NCBI RefSeq assembly: GCF_047634455.1
Contig: NZ_JBLIAI010000059.1
Location: 1 to 16,840 of the forward strand
From: Maritalea sp047634455
GTDB taxonomy: Bacteria; Pseudomonadota; Alphaproteobacteria; Rhizobiales; Devosiaceae
Direction of reading: 5' to 3'
Length of the DNA: 16,840 nt
The notes under the pieces are model-generated. The model did not search any database. It was not told where the DNA came from and saw only the letters and a program-made list of their open reading frames with translations. The stretch's first letter is position 1; every line of letters begins with the position of its first letter. This document shows, in pieces, positions 5,793 to 12,723 of this stretch. The translations under genes were made by a program, and so were the position numbers.

Positions 5793-6421
5793 CCTTGAAT
5801 GATCAGCTTTAATCCCGCAAGACCAAAGATCGCAGCGAACACCCCTTGCAGCCAACGGCGCACTTTAAAGTAGCCTTTGATCATTCGATCTGTTGAAAAA
5901 AACATCGCATAAGAAAAGTTGATCAGCAGCGACACACAATAGGCACCACCAAATACCACAAAACTCATCCACCATGGCGCACCGGGTTGTAACCCCAGCG
6001 TTATGACCGCAGCCCAAGCAAATAGCGCTTTGGGATTGGTCACATGCAGCGCAAAGCCGCCCACATACTGTTTCCACAGCGAATGCCCACCCACATCGCC
6101 TTGCTGCGGGTCTTGGCTGGAGGCTGCATTTTTTCCCGCTTTATAGGCCATCCATAACAAATAGACACCACCTACGATCTTGAGCCAATAGAGTACGCCC
6201 GCGAATGATGAAATAAACGCCACCATGCCAAACACAGCAAACATCCCCCATAGGAACGAGCCTGAAACTATTCCTGCAGCTTTGGCGATGCCTTGTGGTC
6301 GCCCCAAAGACATTGATGCACCCGCAACCGCCAATGTCGCAGGCCCGGGGCTCGCTACGGCGAGAAAGAATACAAAATAGGCAAACGCCAGATTTGGCAG
6401 GTGCGCGATAATGATGTCCAT
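5789..6421 (-). CDS. LysE/RhtB-family amino acid exporter
   Basis: A 210-residue inner-membrane protein of the LysE/RhtB superfamily, which exports amino acids such as lysine, homoserine or threonine. The family motif SPGPATLAVAG (residues 24-34) follows the first membrane segment, and about six hydrophobic segments are visible (roughly 8-24, 47-70, 78-94, 110-140, 145-166 and 188-207). The ATG at 6421 follows GGAA about 8 nt upstream. Length is normal for the family and the C-terminus (GLAGLKLIIQG) looks complete. Its TAG stop is formed within the CTAG that borders the MITE, so the element sits exactly at the end of the gene. Substrate cannot be assigned. Confidence 0.88.
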   Translation of the reverse strand: MDIIIAHLPNLAFAYFVFFLAVASPGPATLAVAGASMSLGRPQGIAKAAGIVSGSFLWGMFAVFGMVAFISSFAGVLYWLKIVGGVYLLWMAYKAGKNAASSQDPQQGDVGGHSLWKQYVGGFALHVTNPKALFAWAAVITLGLQPGAPWWMSFVVFGGAYCVSLLINFSYAMFFSTDRMIKGYFKVRRWLQGVFAAIFGLAGLKLIIQG

Positions 6422-6427
6422 ATATCA

Positions 6428-6484
6428 TTCCAATTCGAAAAATCAGAACAGCAGACTGGATCGACAAATTGGAACGGTCAAGCG
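6428..6484. promoter_or_regulatory. Inverted repeat upstream of the LysE-type gene
   Basis: TTCCAATT (6428-6435) and AATTGGAA (6477-6484) are perfect mirror images 41 bp apart in the 74-bp gap between apt and the exporter. Such arms could be operator half-sites for a regulator of the exporter, or chance. No regulator gene is adjacent. Confidence 0.3.
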
Positions 6485-6495
6485 TTCATTGGCGA

Positions 6496-7023
6496 TCAAT
6501 CACCATCAAATTCTAGCAGAAAATGGGTTTCAACATTCTGCGCCCGGATTTTGTCTGCGCCACCCAAATCTGGCAGGTCAATCACGAAGGCTGAATGTTC
6601 AAGCGTTGCACCCGTGCGGCGGATCAAGGTGATGGCAGCGATGGCCGTACCACCAGTGGCGACCAGATCATCCACCAACAACACATTATCACCTTCTTTA
6701 ACTGCACCCGCATGCATTTCGATGGTATCAACGCCATATTCAAGCGCATAGTTTTGCCCAATGGTCTCACCGGGCAATTTGCCCGCTTTGCGAATGGGGA
6801 TAAACCCAACGCCCAACTCAATCGCCAGCCCGGCACCAAAAATAAAACCGCGCGCCTCAATGCCCGCCACATGGGTAATGCCCATATCGCGAAATGGGTC
6901 CGCCAGTTTTTGTATGCTTTCCTTAAAGCCTTCAGGATGCTCGATCAGCGATGTAATATCGCGGAACATGACCCCAGCTTTTGGGTAATCAGGAATGGTG
7001 CGGATAAGAGATTTAAGATCCAT
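6496..7023 (-). CDS. apt: Adenine phosphoribosyltransferase
   Basis: Converts adenine and PRPP to AMP in purine salvage, in the cytoplasm. The 175-residue product starts MDLKSLIRTIPDYPKAGVMF and carries the family segment GIEARGFIFGAGLA (residues 54-67) and the PRPP-binding loop VLLVDDLVATGGTA (114-127). Length is typical. The frame stays open upstream to 7590, but that extension is the repeat cluster and would add a meaningless 189 residues; the ATG at 7023 has AAAGG about 8 nt before it and matches the family N-terminus. In Rhizobiales apt often lies downstream of petABC on the same strand, as here, but a terminator and about 0.9 kb of repeats separate them. Confidence 0.96.
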   Translation of the reverse strand: MDLKSLIRTIPDYPKAGVMFRDITSLIEHPEGFKESIQKLADPFRDMGITHVAGIEARGFIFGAGLAIELGVGFIPIRKAGKLPGETIGQNYALEYGVDTIEMHAGAVKEGDNVLLVDDLVATGGTAIAAITLIRRTGATLEHSAFVIDLPDLGGADKIRAQNVETHFLLEFDGD

Positions 7024-7138
7024 GGTTAGCGCCTTTATGGTTTGGCTGCTCGGACGTCTAAAACCACCTCGGTCGCGCCCGCCATCCTCATACCTATCAA
7101 GCAATGCATTGTCTTGACCAGATGAGATTAGGACTTTA

Positions 7139-7163
7139 CCCAACTTCTTGACCCAACTTCTTG
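7139..7163. repeat. Short tandem duplication upstream of apt
   Basis: CCCAACTTCTTG occurs twice with a 13-bp period (7139 and 7152). It lies in the apt leader region and looks like a slippage or local duplication product at the edge of the repeat cluster. Confidence 0.6.
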
Positions 7164-7195
7164 CGCTACTTATTTGTTTACCTGCCCCCCACCCG

Positions 7196-7846
7196 CCGGG
7201 GCATTGCGTCATCACAACGAGGCCCTGCATCAAGTGCAAGGAAGCCAAAGCGGGGCATTCCCGGCCCCCGAGCCGGGATCTCCTCACAAACACGTTCAAC
7301 CGCACACCCCCCACCCTTAATCCCTCCCCACAAGGGGGAGGGAGACGAAAGGATGCATGGGTCGTGCACAACATCGATACTGGGCACCAACTGGCGGGCG
7401 TGCCGGAGAAGCAAGCGCAGCTTGCGACGGCGGTGCGGAAGACGGCGGGGGGATGGCGTCGTGAATGCCGAGCGGCAGGTCCCGCATCAAGTGCGGGACG
7501 GCCAACTTTCTTTGAATTTGTTCGGCCCCACCCACCGGGGCATTCCCGGCGCCCGAGCCGGGTTCTCCTCACAAATACATTCAACCGCACACACCCTCCC
7601 TTAATCCCTCCCCTCGAAGGGGGAGGGAGACATTCCTTTTGTGCCGCTAGGTGAGCGCGTCTTTGTTTTGGTCCTGGCTCAGGGCCGGGTCAGCCGAAAA
7701 CCTATTTGACTTCCCCGGGCAACCAAGTGGCACTCGCCACTCAGCCTGATCATGGATTGACGGGGCATGACGTTTGGGGAGTGAGGCGGCGCAGTGCAAA
7801 GACCTATTCTCCCTCCCCCTAGTGGGGAGGGATTAAGGGTGGGGGG
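7196..7846. repeat. Cluster of palindromic repeats between apt and petC
   Basis: This stretch contains no gene I can support. It includes: direct copies of a 57-bp unit at 7252-7308 and 7537-7593 (about 5 mismatches), each with a CCCGGC/GCCGGG hairpin; repeat copy B at 7307-7434, the inverted partner of 41-168; partial copies of its palindromic end at 7594-7630 (inverted) and 7808-7846 (direct); the GTCCCGCA/TGCGGGAC hairpin at 7479-7499; and AGTGGC/GCCACT at 7726-7741. Long open frames on both strands through here are products of GC-rich repeat composition. The layout suggests repeated insertion or duplication of the same element family. Confidence 0.85.
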
Positions 7847-7880
7847 CAGTTAAAAGTTGGTCCCTGCCATTTGCACAGAT

Positions 7881-7913
7881 GAAAACAAAAAGGGCCAGCC
7901 CAACGGCTGACCC
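7881..7913 (-). terminator. Intrinsic terminator of petABC
   Basis: On the minus strand GGGTCAGCC (7913-7905) pairs with GGCTGGCCC (7900-7892), with one T-G pair, around GTTG, followed by TTTTTGTTTT (7891-7882). It lies 31 nt past the petC stop. Confidence 0.9.
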
Positions 7914-7943
7914 CAAACTTTGCTTCACTTAAAACCCGAAGGC

Positions 7944-8780
7944 CTAGTGATCAATGTTGCTCCACAAACGACGCTTGACCAGATACATCATGCCCGCCAG
8001 CAAGATGAGGAACAATATCACGCGGAAACCAAGTTCCTTGCGTGCTGTCATATCCGGTTCAGCCACCCACATCATGAACGCTGAAATGTCTTTTGCATAT
8101 TGTTCAGTCGTTTCTGGCGCAGTGCCTTCATAGTCAACAGCCTCATCATACAGTGGAGGTGCCATTGCCAATTTATTGCCTGGGAAGTAGTCGTTGTAAT
8201 ATTGACCATCGCCAAGTTCCACACCATCTGGTGCTTCTTCATGGTAACCAACAAGCAGATTATAGATATAATCTGCACCGCCCTCTTGGTATGCTGTGAA
8301 GTAATTGCCAATCCAGTTCGGGAACTTTTGCGGCACGTTGCGCGCTTTCGCCAAAACTGAAAAATCGGGCGGAACAACACCATTGTTCGCATCTTGTGCA
8401 TCAAGTGGTCGCGCGAAAGGGTTTGGCCAACTGTCAGCTGGAATACCTGACCGTTCACCCTCTTCAACTTCTAGGTCAATAATTGTGTAAGTCGCCGCGA
8501 GCGCTTTGACCTGCTCTTCAGAATATTCTGGACCACCCGCTTTGCTCAGCATACGGAAACTGAGCAAATTCGCAGAGTGACAAGAAGAACAAACTTCCTG
8601 AAACACCTGGAAACCACGCTGCAATTGCGCCGGATCATATTTGCCGAAAATCCCCGCAAATGACCATTGCTGCAATTCTGCCTCAGGAGCTCCAGCAGTA
8701 ACTTCCGCAAATGCTGTGCCTGCTGACAATGTGCTCGCCGCAAGAAGGACAGCACTGATGATTTTAGATAAACGTTTCAT
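7944..8780 (-). CDS. petC: Cytochrome c1 of the bc1 complex
   Basis: Heme-bearing subunit of ubiquinol:cytochrome c oxidoreductase that passes electrons from the Rieske centre to soluble cytochrome c. From the ATG at 8780 the 278-residue precursor has a signal peptide (about 1-25, cleaved after AFA), the covalent heme site CSSCH (64-68), the axial-methionine segment LAMAPPLYD and a C-terminal membrane anchor (FRVILFLILLAGMMYLVKRR). The start is chosen because AGGAGAG sits 7 nt upstream; the neighbouring ATG at 8783 is a close alternative and the longer open frame to 8867 overlaps petB. It follows petB by 10 nt and ends the operon. Acts on the periplasmic face of the inner membrane. Confidence 0.95.
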   Translation of the reverse strand: MKRLSKIISAVLLAASTLSAGTAFAEVTAGAPEAELQQWSFAGIFGKYDPAQLQRGFQVFQEVCSSCHSANLLSFRMLSKAGGPEYSEEQVKALAATYTIIDLEVEEGERSGIPADSWPNPFARPLDAQDANNGVVPPDFSVLAKARNVPQKFPNWIGNYFTAYQEGGADYIYNLLVGYHEEAPDGVELGDGQYYNDYFPGNKLAMAPPLYDEAVDYEGTAPETTEQYAKDISAFMMWVAEPDMTARKELGFRVILFLILLAGMMYLVKRRLWSNIDH

Positions 8781-8790
8781 CATATCTCTC

Positions 8791-10053
8791 CTATTCTGCA
8801 GCCTGTGTGGCGTTCTTTGAAAGAACGCTTTCAGAAATGCTGGCAGGCAGCGGTTTGGTTGTTTCAATATTTGGCAGGAACGGCAAGATCACCAAGAAAT
8901 AGATGAAATAATACGCAGTGCTCAATTTCGCAAAGAACAAATAAACGCCTTCAGCTGGTTGTGCGCCAAGATATATCAGACCCAGAAAGTTGATCACCCA
9001 CAGCCAAAAGAACCATTTAAACATGGGGCGGAACGCACCAGAGCGCACTTTGCACCGATCAAGCCATGGCACAAAGAACCACACCACAATCGAGCCAAAC
9101 ATCATGATCACGCCGCCAAGCTTAGCGTCGATCGGACCAACATTGAAGTCAATCGCGCGTAAAATGGCGTAGAACGGTAAGAAATACCATTCAGGCACAA
9201 TGTGCGCAGGTGTCACCAATGGATTGGCTTGAATGTAGTTATCTGGGTGGCCCAAAATGTCGGGCATGAAGAACACGAACCACGCGAATGGGATCATGAT
9301 GACCATGAACGCAAACAAATCTTTCATGGTGAGGTACGGATGGAATGGAACCGTGTCCGCTTTTGATTTGATCTCAACGCCTGTTGGGTTGCCGTTACCC
9401 GGCACGTGCAATGCCCAGATGTGAAGGGCAACAACCCCAACAATCATAAATGGCAGCAAATAGTGCAATGAGAAGAAACGGTTCAACGTTGGATTATCAA
9501 CAGCAAAGCCGCCAACAATCAGCGTCCTGATACTATCGCCAACCAATGGGATCGCTGAGAAGAAGTTGGTGATCACGGTTGCGGCCCAGAAGCTCATTTG
9601 CCCCCAAGGAAGCACATAGCCCATGAACGCGGTCGCCATCATCAACAAGAAGATGGTTACACCCAAAATCCACAACACTTCACGCGGTGCTTTATACGAT
9701 CCGTAGTAAAGACCACGGAAAATATGCACATAAACCGCAAAGAAGAAGAACGAAGCACCGTTGGCGTGTGCCGACTGAATGTAACGGCCCCAGTTTACGT
9801 CGCGTCGAATAAACTCAATAGAATTGAAGGCTAGATCGACTTGCGGTGTGTAGCTCATCGCAAGCACAACGCCGGTTACGATTTGCAGGACCAAGAAGAT
9901 CGCCAAGATCGCCCCAAACGTCCACCAATAGTTCAAATTCTTTGGCGATGGAAAATCGACGAAAGAATCATACCCAAGACGGATGATCGGCAAGCGTTCA
10001 TCCATCCACTTTTCAAAACCAGAATTTGGTTTGTAATTACTTTGATGTGCCAT
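8791..10053 (-). CDS. petB: Cytochrome b of the bc1 complex
   Basis: Core membrane subunit holding two b hemes and both quinone sites. The 420-residue sequence has the heme-ligand histidine pairs H96/H110 and H197/H211, each 14 apart, the Qo-site PEWY motif (287-290), and about eight hydrophobic helices. Length matches bacterial cytochrome b without fusion to cytochrome c1, unlike the fbcH arrangement of some relatives. Starts at ATG 10053, 11 nt after the petA stop, and is followed at 10 nt by petC. Confidence 0.97.
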   Translation of the reverse strand: MAHQSNYKPNSGFEKWMDERLPIIRLGYDSFVDFPSPKNLNYWWTFGAILAIFLVLQIVTGVVLAMSYTPQVDLAFNSIEFIRRDVNWGRYIQSAHANGASFFFFAVYVHIFRGLYYGSYKAPREVLWILGVTIFLLMMATAFMGYVLPWGQMSFWAATVITNFFSAIPLVGDSIRTLIVGGFAVDNPTLNRFFSLHYLLPFMIVGVVALHIWALHVPGNGNPTGVEIKSKADTVPFHPYLTMKDLFAFMVIMIPFAWFVFFMPDILGHPDNYIQANPLVTPAHIVPEWYFLPFYAILRAIDFNVGPIDAKLGGVIMMFGSIVVWFFVPWLDRCKVRSGAFRPMFKWFFWLWVINFLGLIYLGAQPAEGVYLFFAKLSTAYYFIYFLVILPFLPNIETTKPLPASISESVLSKNATQAAE

Positions 10054-10064
10054 CTAACTGCCCC

Positions 10065-10589
10065 CTAACCAATCTTGACCAATGTATCGGACAAGAATTC
10101 ATAGTCCGGAAGCACGAGGTTTAACGGAGCAGGACCCTTGCGGATACGGCCAGCCGTATCATAGTGCGAACCATGGCAAGGACAGAACCAACCATTATAG
10201 TCGCCCGCCTCACCTACTGGAATACACCCCAAGTGCGTGCACACGCCAATCATCACCAGCCACTCTTCGCGACCTTCTTTGACGCGCTCAGCATCTGTCG
10301 CTGGATCTTTAAGATCTGACAGCGGCACAGCTTTCGCTTCCTCAATTTCTTTTGTTGTCCGGCGACGGACAAAAATAGGCTTACCGCGCCACTTCACAGT
10401 GACGTTCTGCCCAACTTCTATGGAAGAGATATCCAGTTCGATTGAAGCCAACGCCAATGTCGAGGCGTCAGGGTTCATTTGATCAACAAGCGGCCATGCT
10501 ACGGCTGCGGCACCCACCGCGCCAACAGCGCCTGTTGCGAAATAGAGAAAATCTCTTCTGTTCGGTTCTGATTTGCTTTGTGTAGCCAA
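10065..10589 (-). CDS. petA: Rieske iron-sulfur subunit of the bc1 complex
   Basis: Carries the 2Fe-2S cluster that oxidises ubiquinol at the Qo site. The 174-residue protein begins with a twin-arginine signal (RRDFLYF, residues 11-17) and a hydrophobic segment (about 17-35) that stays as membrane anchor. Cluster ligands are C117, H119, C136 and H139 in CTHLGC and CPCHGSH; C122 and C138 form the usual disulfide. The start is TTG at 10589: no in-frame ATG lies before the twin-arginine motif, and the only upstream in-frame ATG is followed by a stop. AGGG lies about 11 nt before it. First gene of petABC. Confidence 0.95.
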   Translation of the reverse strand: MATQSKSEPNRRDFLYFATGAVGAVGAAAVAWPLVDQMNPDASTLALASIELDISSIEVGQNVTVKWRGKPIFVRRRTTKEIEEAKAVPLSDLKDPATDAERVKEGREEWLVMIGVCTHLGCIPVGEAGDYNGWFCPCHGSHYDTAGRIRKGPAPLNLVLPDYEFLSDTLVKIG

Positions 10590-10904
10590 GGTCTAGATCC
10601 CTACCTAAGATCGTTCATCCGCTCCCGTTCTACCATCCATTACTTGGACCGCAGAATCACCCCCATCTGAAACAGATGAAGCGGCATTCGCGTTCTTTTT
10701 GCACTCTATATTGCGCTTGTCCAGCCTTTGGCGGCCAAAGTCATAAAAACTGCGACACTATACCCTGGAAATTGTTCCATTTTGCACTATGGCGCCAGCA
10801 ATTACGCCATCAATTTATGCGATGCGCAGAATTTTTCCTCGACAAGCGAAAACAAAACCCCATTGTTGGCAGTTCATTTTCAAAAAATATAACGAGTTCG
10901 CACT
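10590..10904. promoter_or_regulatory. Divergent intergenic region between petA and trmL
   Basis: This 315-bp gap must contain the petABC promoter (minus) and the trmL promoter (plus). A perfect inverted repeat CATCTG-AAA-CAGATG (10664-10678), about 75 bp from petA, is a candidate operator for the respiratory operon. TTGGCA (10866-10871) and TATAAC (10888-10893), 16 bp apart, form a good candidate trmL promoter. I see no small gene or RNA here with confidence. Confidence 0.45.
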
Positions 10905-11375
10905 GTGACTATTTCACTTGCCCTTTATCAACCCGACATTCCACAAAATGCCGGTACACTAATACGGCTTGGCGCATGCCTTGATTTGCAAGTTCATCTG
11001 ATCCACCCGACAGGGTTCTTGTTCACACAAAAGTCTTTTCGGCGCGCAGGTATGGATTATCTTGATCAAGTTGATCTGCTCGAACACAAGAGTTTTGATG
11101 CTTTCAATGCATGGCGCACCGACGAAAACAAGAGGTTGGCGCTGCTGACCACCAAATCCTCAATTCCCCATACTCAAGCGACCTTCAGCACAAACGATAT
11201 ATTGATGGTTGGCCGTGAAAGCGCGGGCGTTCCCGATGATGTCGCTGAAATTGCGGATCTCAATTTACGCATTCCCATGCGACAAGATACGCGCTCGATC
11301 AATGTCGCCATCGCCGCCTCAATTGTGCTAAGCGAAGCATTACGACAAACCAACCACTGGGCAAATCTTTCATGA
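10905..11375 (+). CDS. trmL: tRNA (cytidine/uridine-34)-2'-O-methyltransferase
   Basis: SPOUT-class enzyme that methylates the wobble-base ribose of tRNA-Leu isoacceptors using S-adenosylmethionine. The 156-residue product opens with the family N-terminus ISLALYQPDIPQNAGTLIRL and has the knot motifs MVGRESAGVP (101-110) and IPMRQDTRSINVAIAAS (123-139). The start is GTG at 10905, required by alignment to that N-terminus; there is no clear ribosome binding site, and the best promoter would place the transcript start only about 5 nt upstream. Its stop overlaps the hemF start (ATGA), so hemF is coupled. Confidence 0.93.
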   Translation: MTISLALYQPDIPQNAGTLIRLGACLDLQVHLIHPTGFLFTQKSFRRAGMDYLDQVDLLEHKSFDAFNAWRTDENKRLALLTTKSSIPHTQATFSTNDILMVGRESAGVPDDVAEIADLNLRIPMRQDTRSINVAIAASIVLSEALRQTNHWANLS

Positions 11376-12259
11376 GCATTGTTGATCTGGAACATAAAAA
11401 ACAAACAGCCAGCGCTTGGTTCTGCGAGCTGCGCAATCAGATTTGCACCAATTTTGAACAGATTGAAGACGAGCTTGTTGGCATGTTCAGCGATCAGCCA
11501 GCCGGACGCTTTGACCGCAAGCCGTGGGACCGCACCGACCAAACCACAGGGCAACCGGGTGGTGGCGGGGAAATGTCGATCATGAAAGGCCGTGTATTCG
11601 AAAAAGTTGGGGTACACATCTCAACGGTCCATGGTGAATTTTCCGAAGAATTTGCCCGCTCAATGCCCGGCACCCAAAATTCCCGCGCCTTTTGGGCAAG
11701 CGGTATCTCGCTGATCGCTCACATGCAAAACCCCAATGTGCCCGCCGTGCACATGAATACGCGGATGGTGGCAACCGAGGAAACCTGGTTTGGCGGCGGC
11801 GGCGATCTAACGCCTGTCCTTGACCGACGTCGCAGCCAAGCAGACCAAGACACAATAGATTTCCATGCCGCCATGAAAGCGGCATGCGACAAACACGATT
11901 GCGCCGATTATCAAAAATACAAAGAGTGGTGCGACGAGTATTTTTATCTTCCCCACCGCAAAGAACCGCGCGGCGCGGGCGGCATTTTTTATGATCGCCA
12001 CGATTCTGGCGATTGGGATGCTGACTTTGCTTTCACCCAGGATGTGGGTCGTCATTTCAAAGACATTTATTGTGAGCTCGTGCGCCGCAATTTCAACGAT
12101 GAATGGACTGCGGGCGACCGCGAGGAGCAATTGGTGCGCCGTGGCCGCTATGTGGAGTTCAACTTACTCTATGACCGCGGCACCACTTTTGGTCTAAAAA
12201 CGGGTGGAAACGTTGAGAGTATTTTGTCTTCCATGCCTCCCGAAGTTAAATGGCCATAA
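11372..12259 (+). CDS. hemF: Oxygen-dependent coproporphyrinogen III oxidase
   Basis: Converts coproporphyrinogen III to protoporphyrinogen IX in heme synthesis using O2, in the cytoplasm. At 295 residues it is full length. Family blocks are VFEKVGVHISTVHGEF (75-90), PAVHMNTRMV followed by WFGGGGDLTP (139-148), PRGAGGIFYD (199-208) and a C-terminal YVEFNLLYDRGTTFGLKTGG. Overlaps trmL by 4 nt. Reliance on O2 together with petABC nearby points to aerobic life. No terminator is visible right after it. Confidence 0.97.
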   Translation: MSIVDLEHKKQTASAWFCELRNQICTNFEQIEDELVGMFSDQPAGRFDRKPWDRTDQTTGQPGGGGEMSIMKGRVFEKVGVHISTVHGEFSEEFARSMPGTQNSRAFWASGISLIAHMQNPNVPAVHMNTRMVATEETWFGGGGDLTPVLDRRRSQADQDTIDFHAAMKAACDKHDCADYQKYKEWCDEYFYLPHRKEPRGAGGIFYDRHDSGDWDADFAFTQDVGRHFKDIYCELVRRNFNDEWTAGDREEQLVRRGRYVEFNLLYDRGTTFGLKTGGNVESILSSMPPEVKWP

Positions 12260-12286
12260 AATAAAGTCCAAAAAGATTCTCATCAC

Positions 12287-12314
12287 TGTCGAATTCCGTT
12301 TATCCTGATCGACC
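12287..12314 (+). promoter_or_regulatory. ECF42-type promoter in front of the DGPF protein/sigma gene pair
   Basis: TGTCGA (12287-12292) and CGACC (12310-12314) are 17 bp apart. As I recall, ECF42 sigma factors recognise TGTCGA in the -35 and CGA/TC in the -10 region, and their own operons carry it. The site is about 60 bp from the first start codon. A short hairpin with AGGCAC (12324-12329) and GTGCCT (12338-12343), followed by TTT, lies in the leader. Confidence 0.65.
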
Positions 12315-12372
12315 ATAGGGTAGAGGCACCAAATAGTGTGCCTTTTGGGAACAAAACAAAAGGTGAGAAACA

Positions 12373-12723
12373 ATGCAATTCATGGCTCTAATTTATAATG
12401 CTGAAGGCTCAGAAGCTTCATATGAAGGCGGCATGGAAAAAATCATGGCTGACTATTGGCAATTTGGCGAGGAAGCCAAAGCGGCTGGCGTGATGGTCAC
12501 AGGTGACGCCCTTGAAGCGGTATCAACCGCAACGTCTATCCGCGTGCGCAATGGCAAAGCCGATCTAACCGACGGCCCATTTGCAGAAACCAAAGAGCAA
12601 TTGGGTGGCTACTATTTGCTTGAGTGCAAAGACCTTGATCAAGCGATTGAGTGGGCACAAAAAATCCCAACCGCGAAATATGGCACGATTGAAGTGCGGC
12701 CTGTGATGGTTTTCGAGAAATAA
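12373..12723 (+). CDS. DGPF-domain (YciI-like) protein, ECF42 partner
   Basis: 116-residue protein of the YCII/DGPF family, a ferredoxin-like fold also called PhnB- or YciI-related. The hallmark DGPF is at 67-70 (DLTDGPFAETKEQLGGYYLL). It starts at ATG 12373 with AGGTGAG about 5 nt upstream, and its stop codon directly abuts the sigma factor start. Genes of this family are the standard genomic partner of ECF42 sigma factors. The biochemical role is not established to my knowledge; a sensory or stress-related function is only inferred from the pairing. Confidence 0.9.
   Translation: MQFMALIYNAEGSEASYEGGMEKIMADYWQFGEEAKAAGVMVTGDALEAVSTATSIRVRNGKADLTDGPFAETKEQLGGYYLLECKDLDQAIEWAQKIPTAKYGTIEVRPVMVFEK

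Noticed and set aside
7148..7654. Open frames of 147-168 codons on the plus strand between apt and petC
   Set aside because: They are made of the GC-rich hairpin repeats, present in several frames and both strands at once, with arginine/proline-rich low-complexity products.
7196..7846. Possible CRISPR array in the repeat cluster
   Set aside because: Repeats are of different kinds, in both orientations and irregularly spaced, with no uniform spacers and no cas genes.
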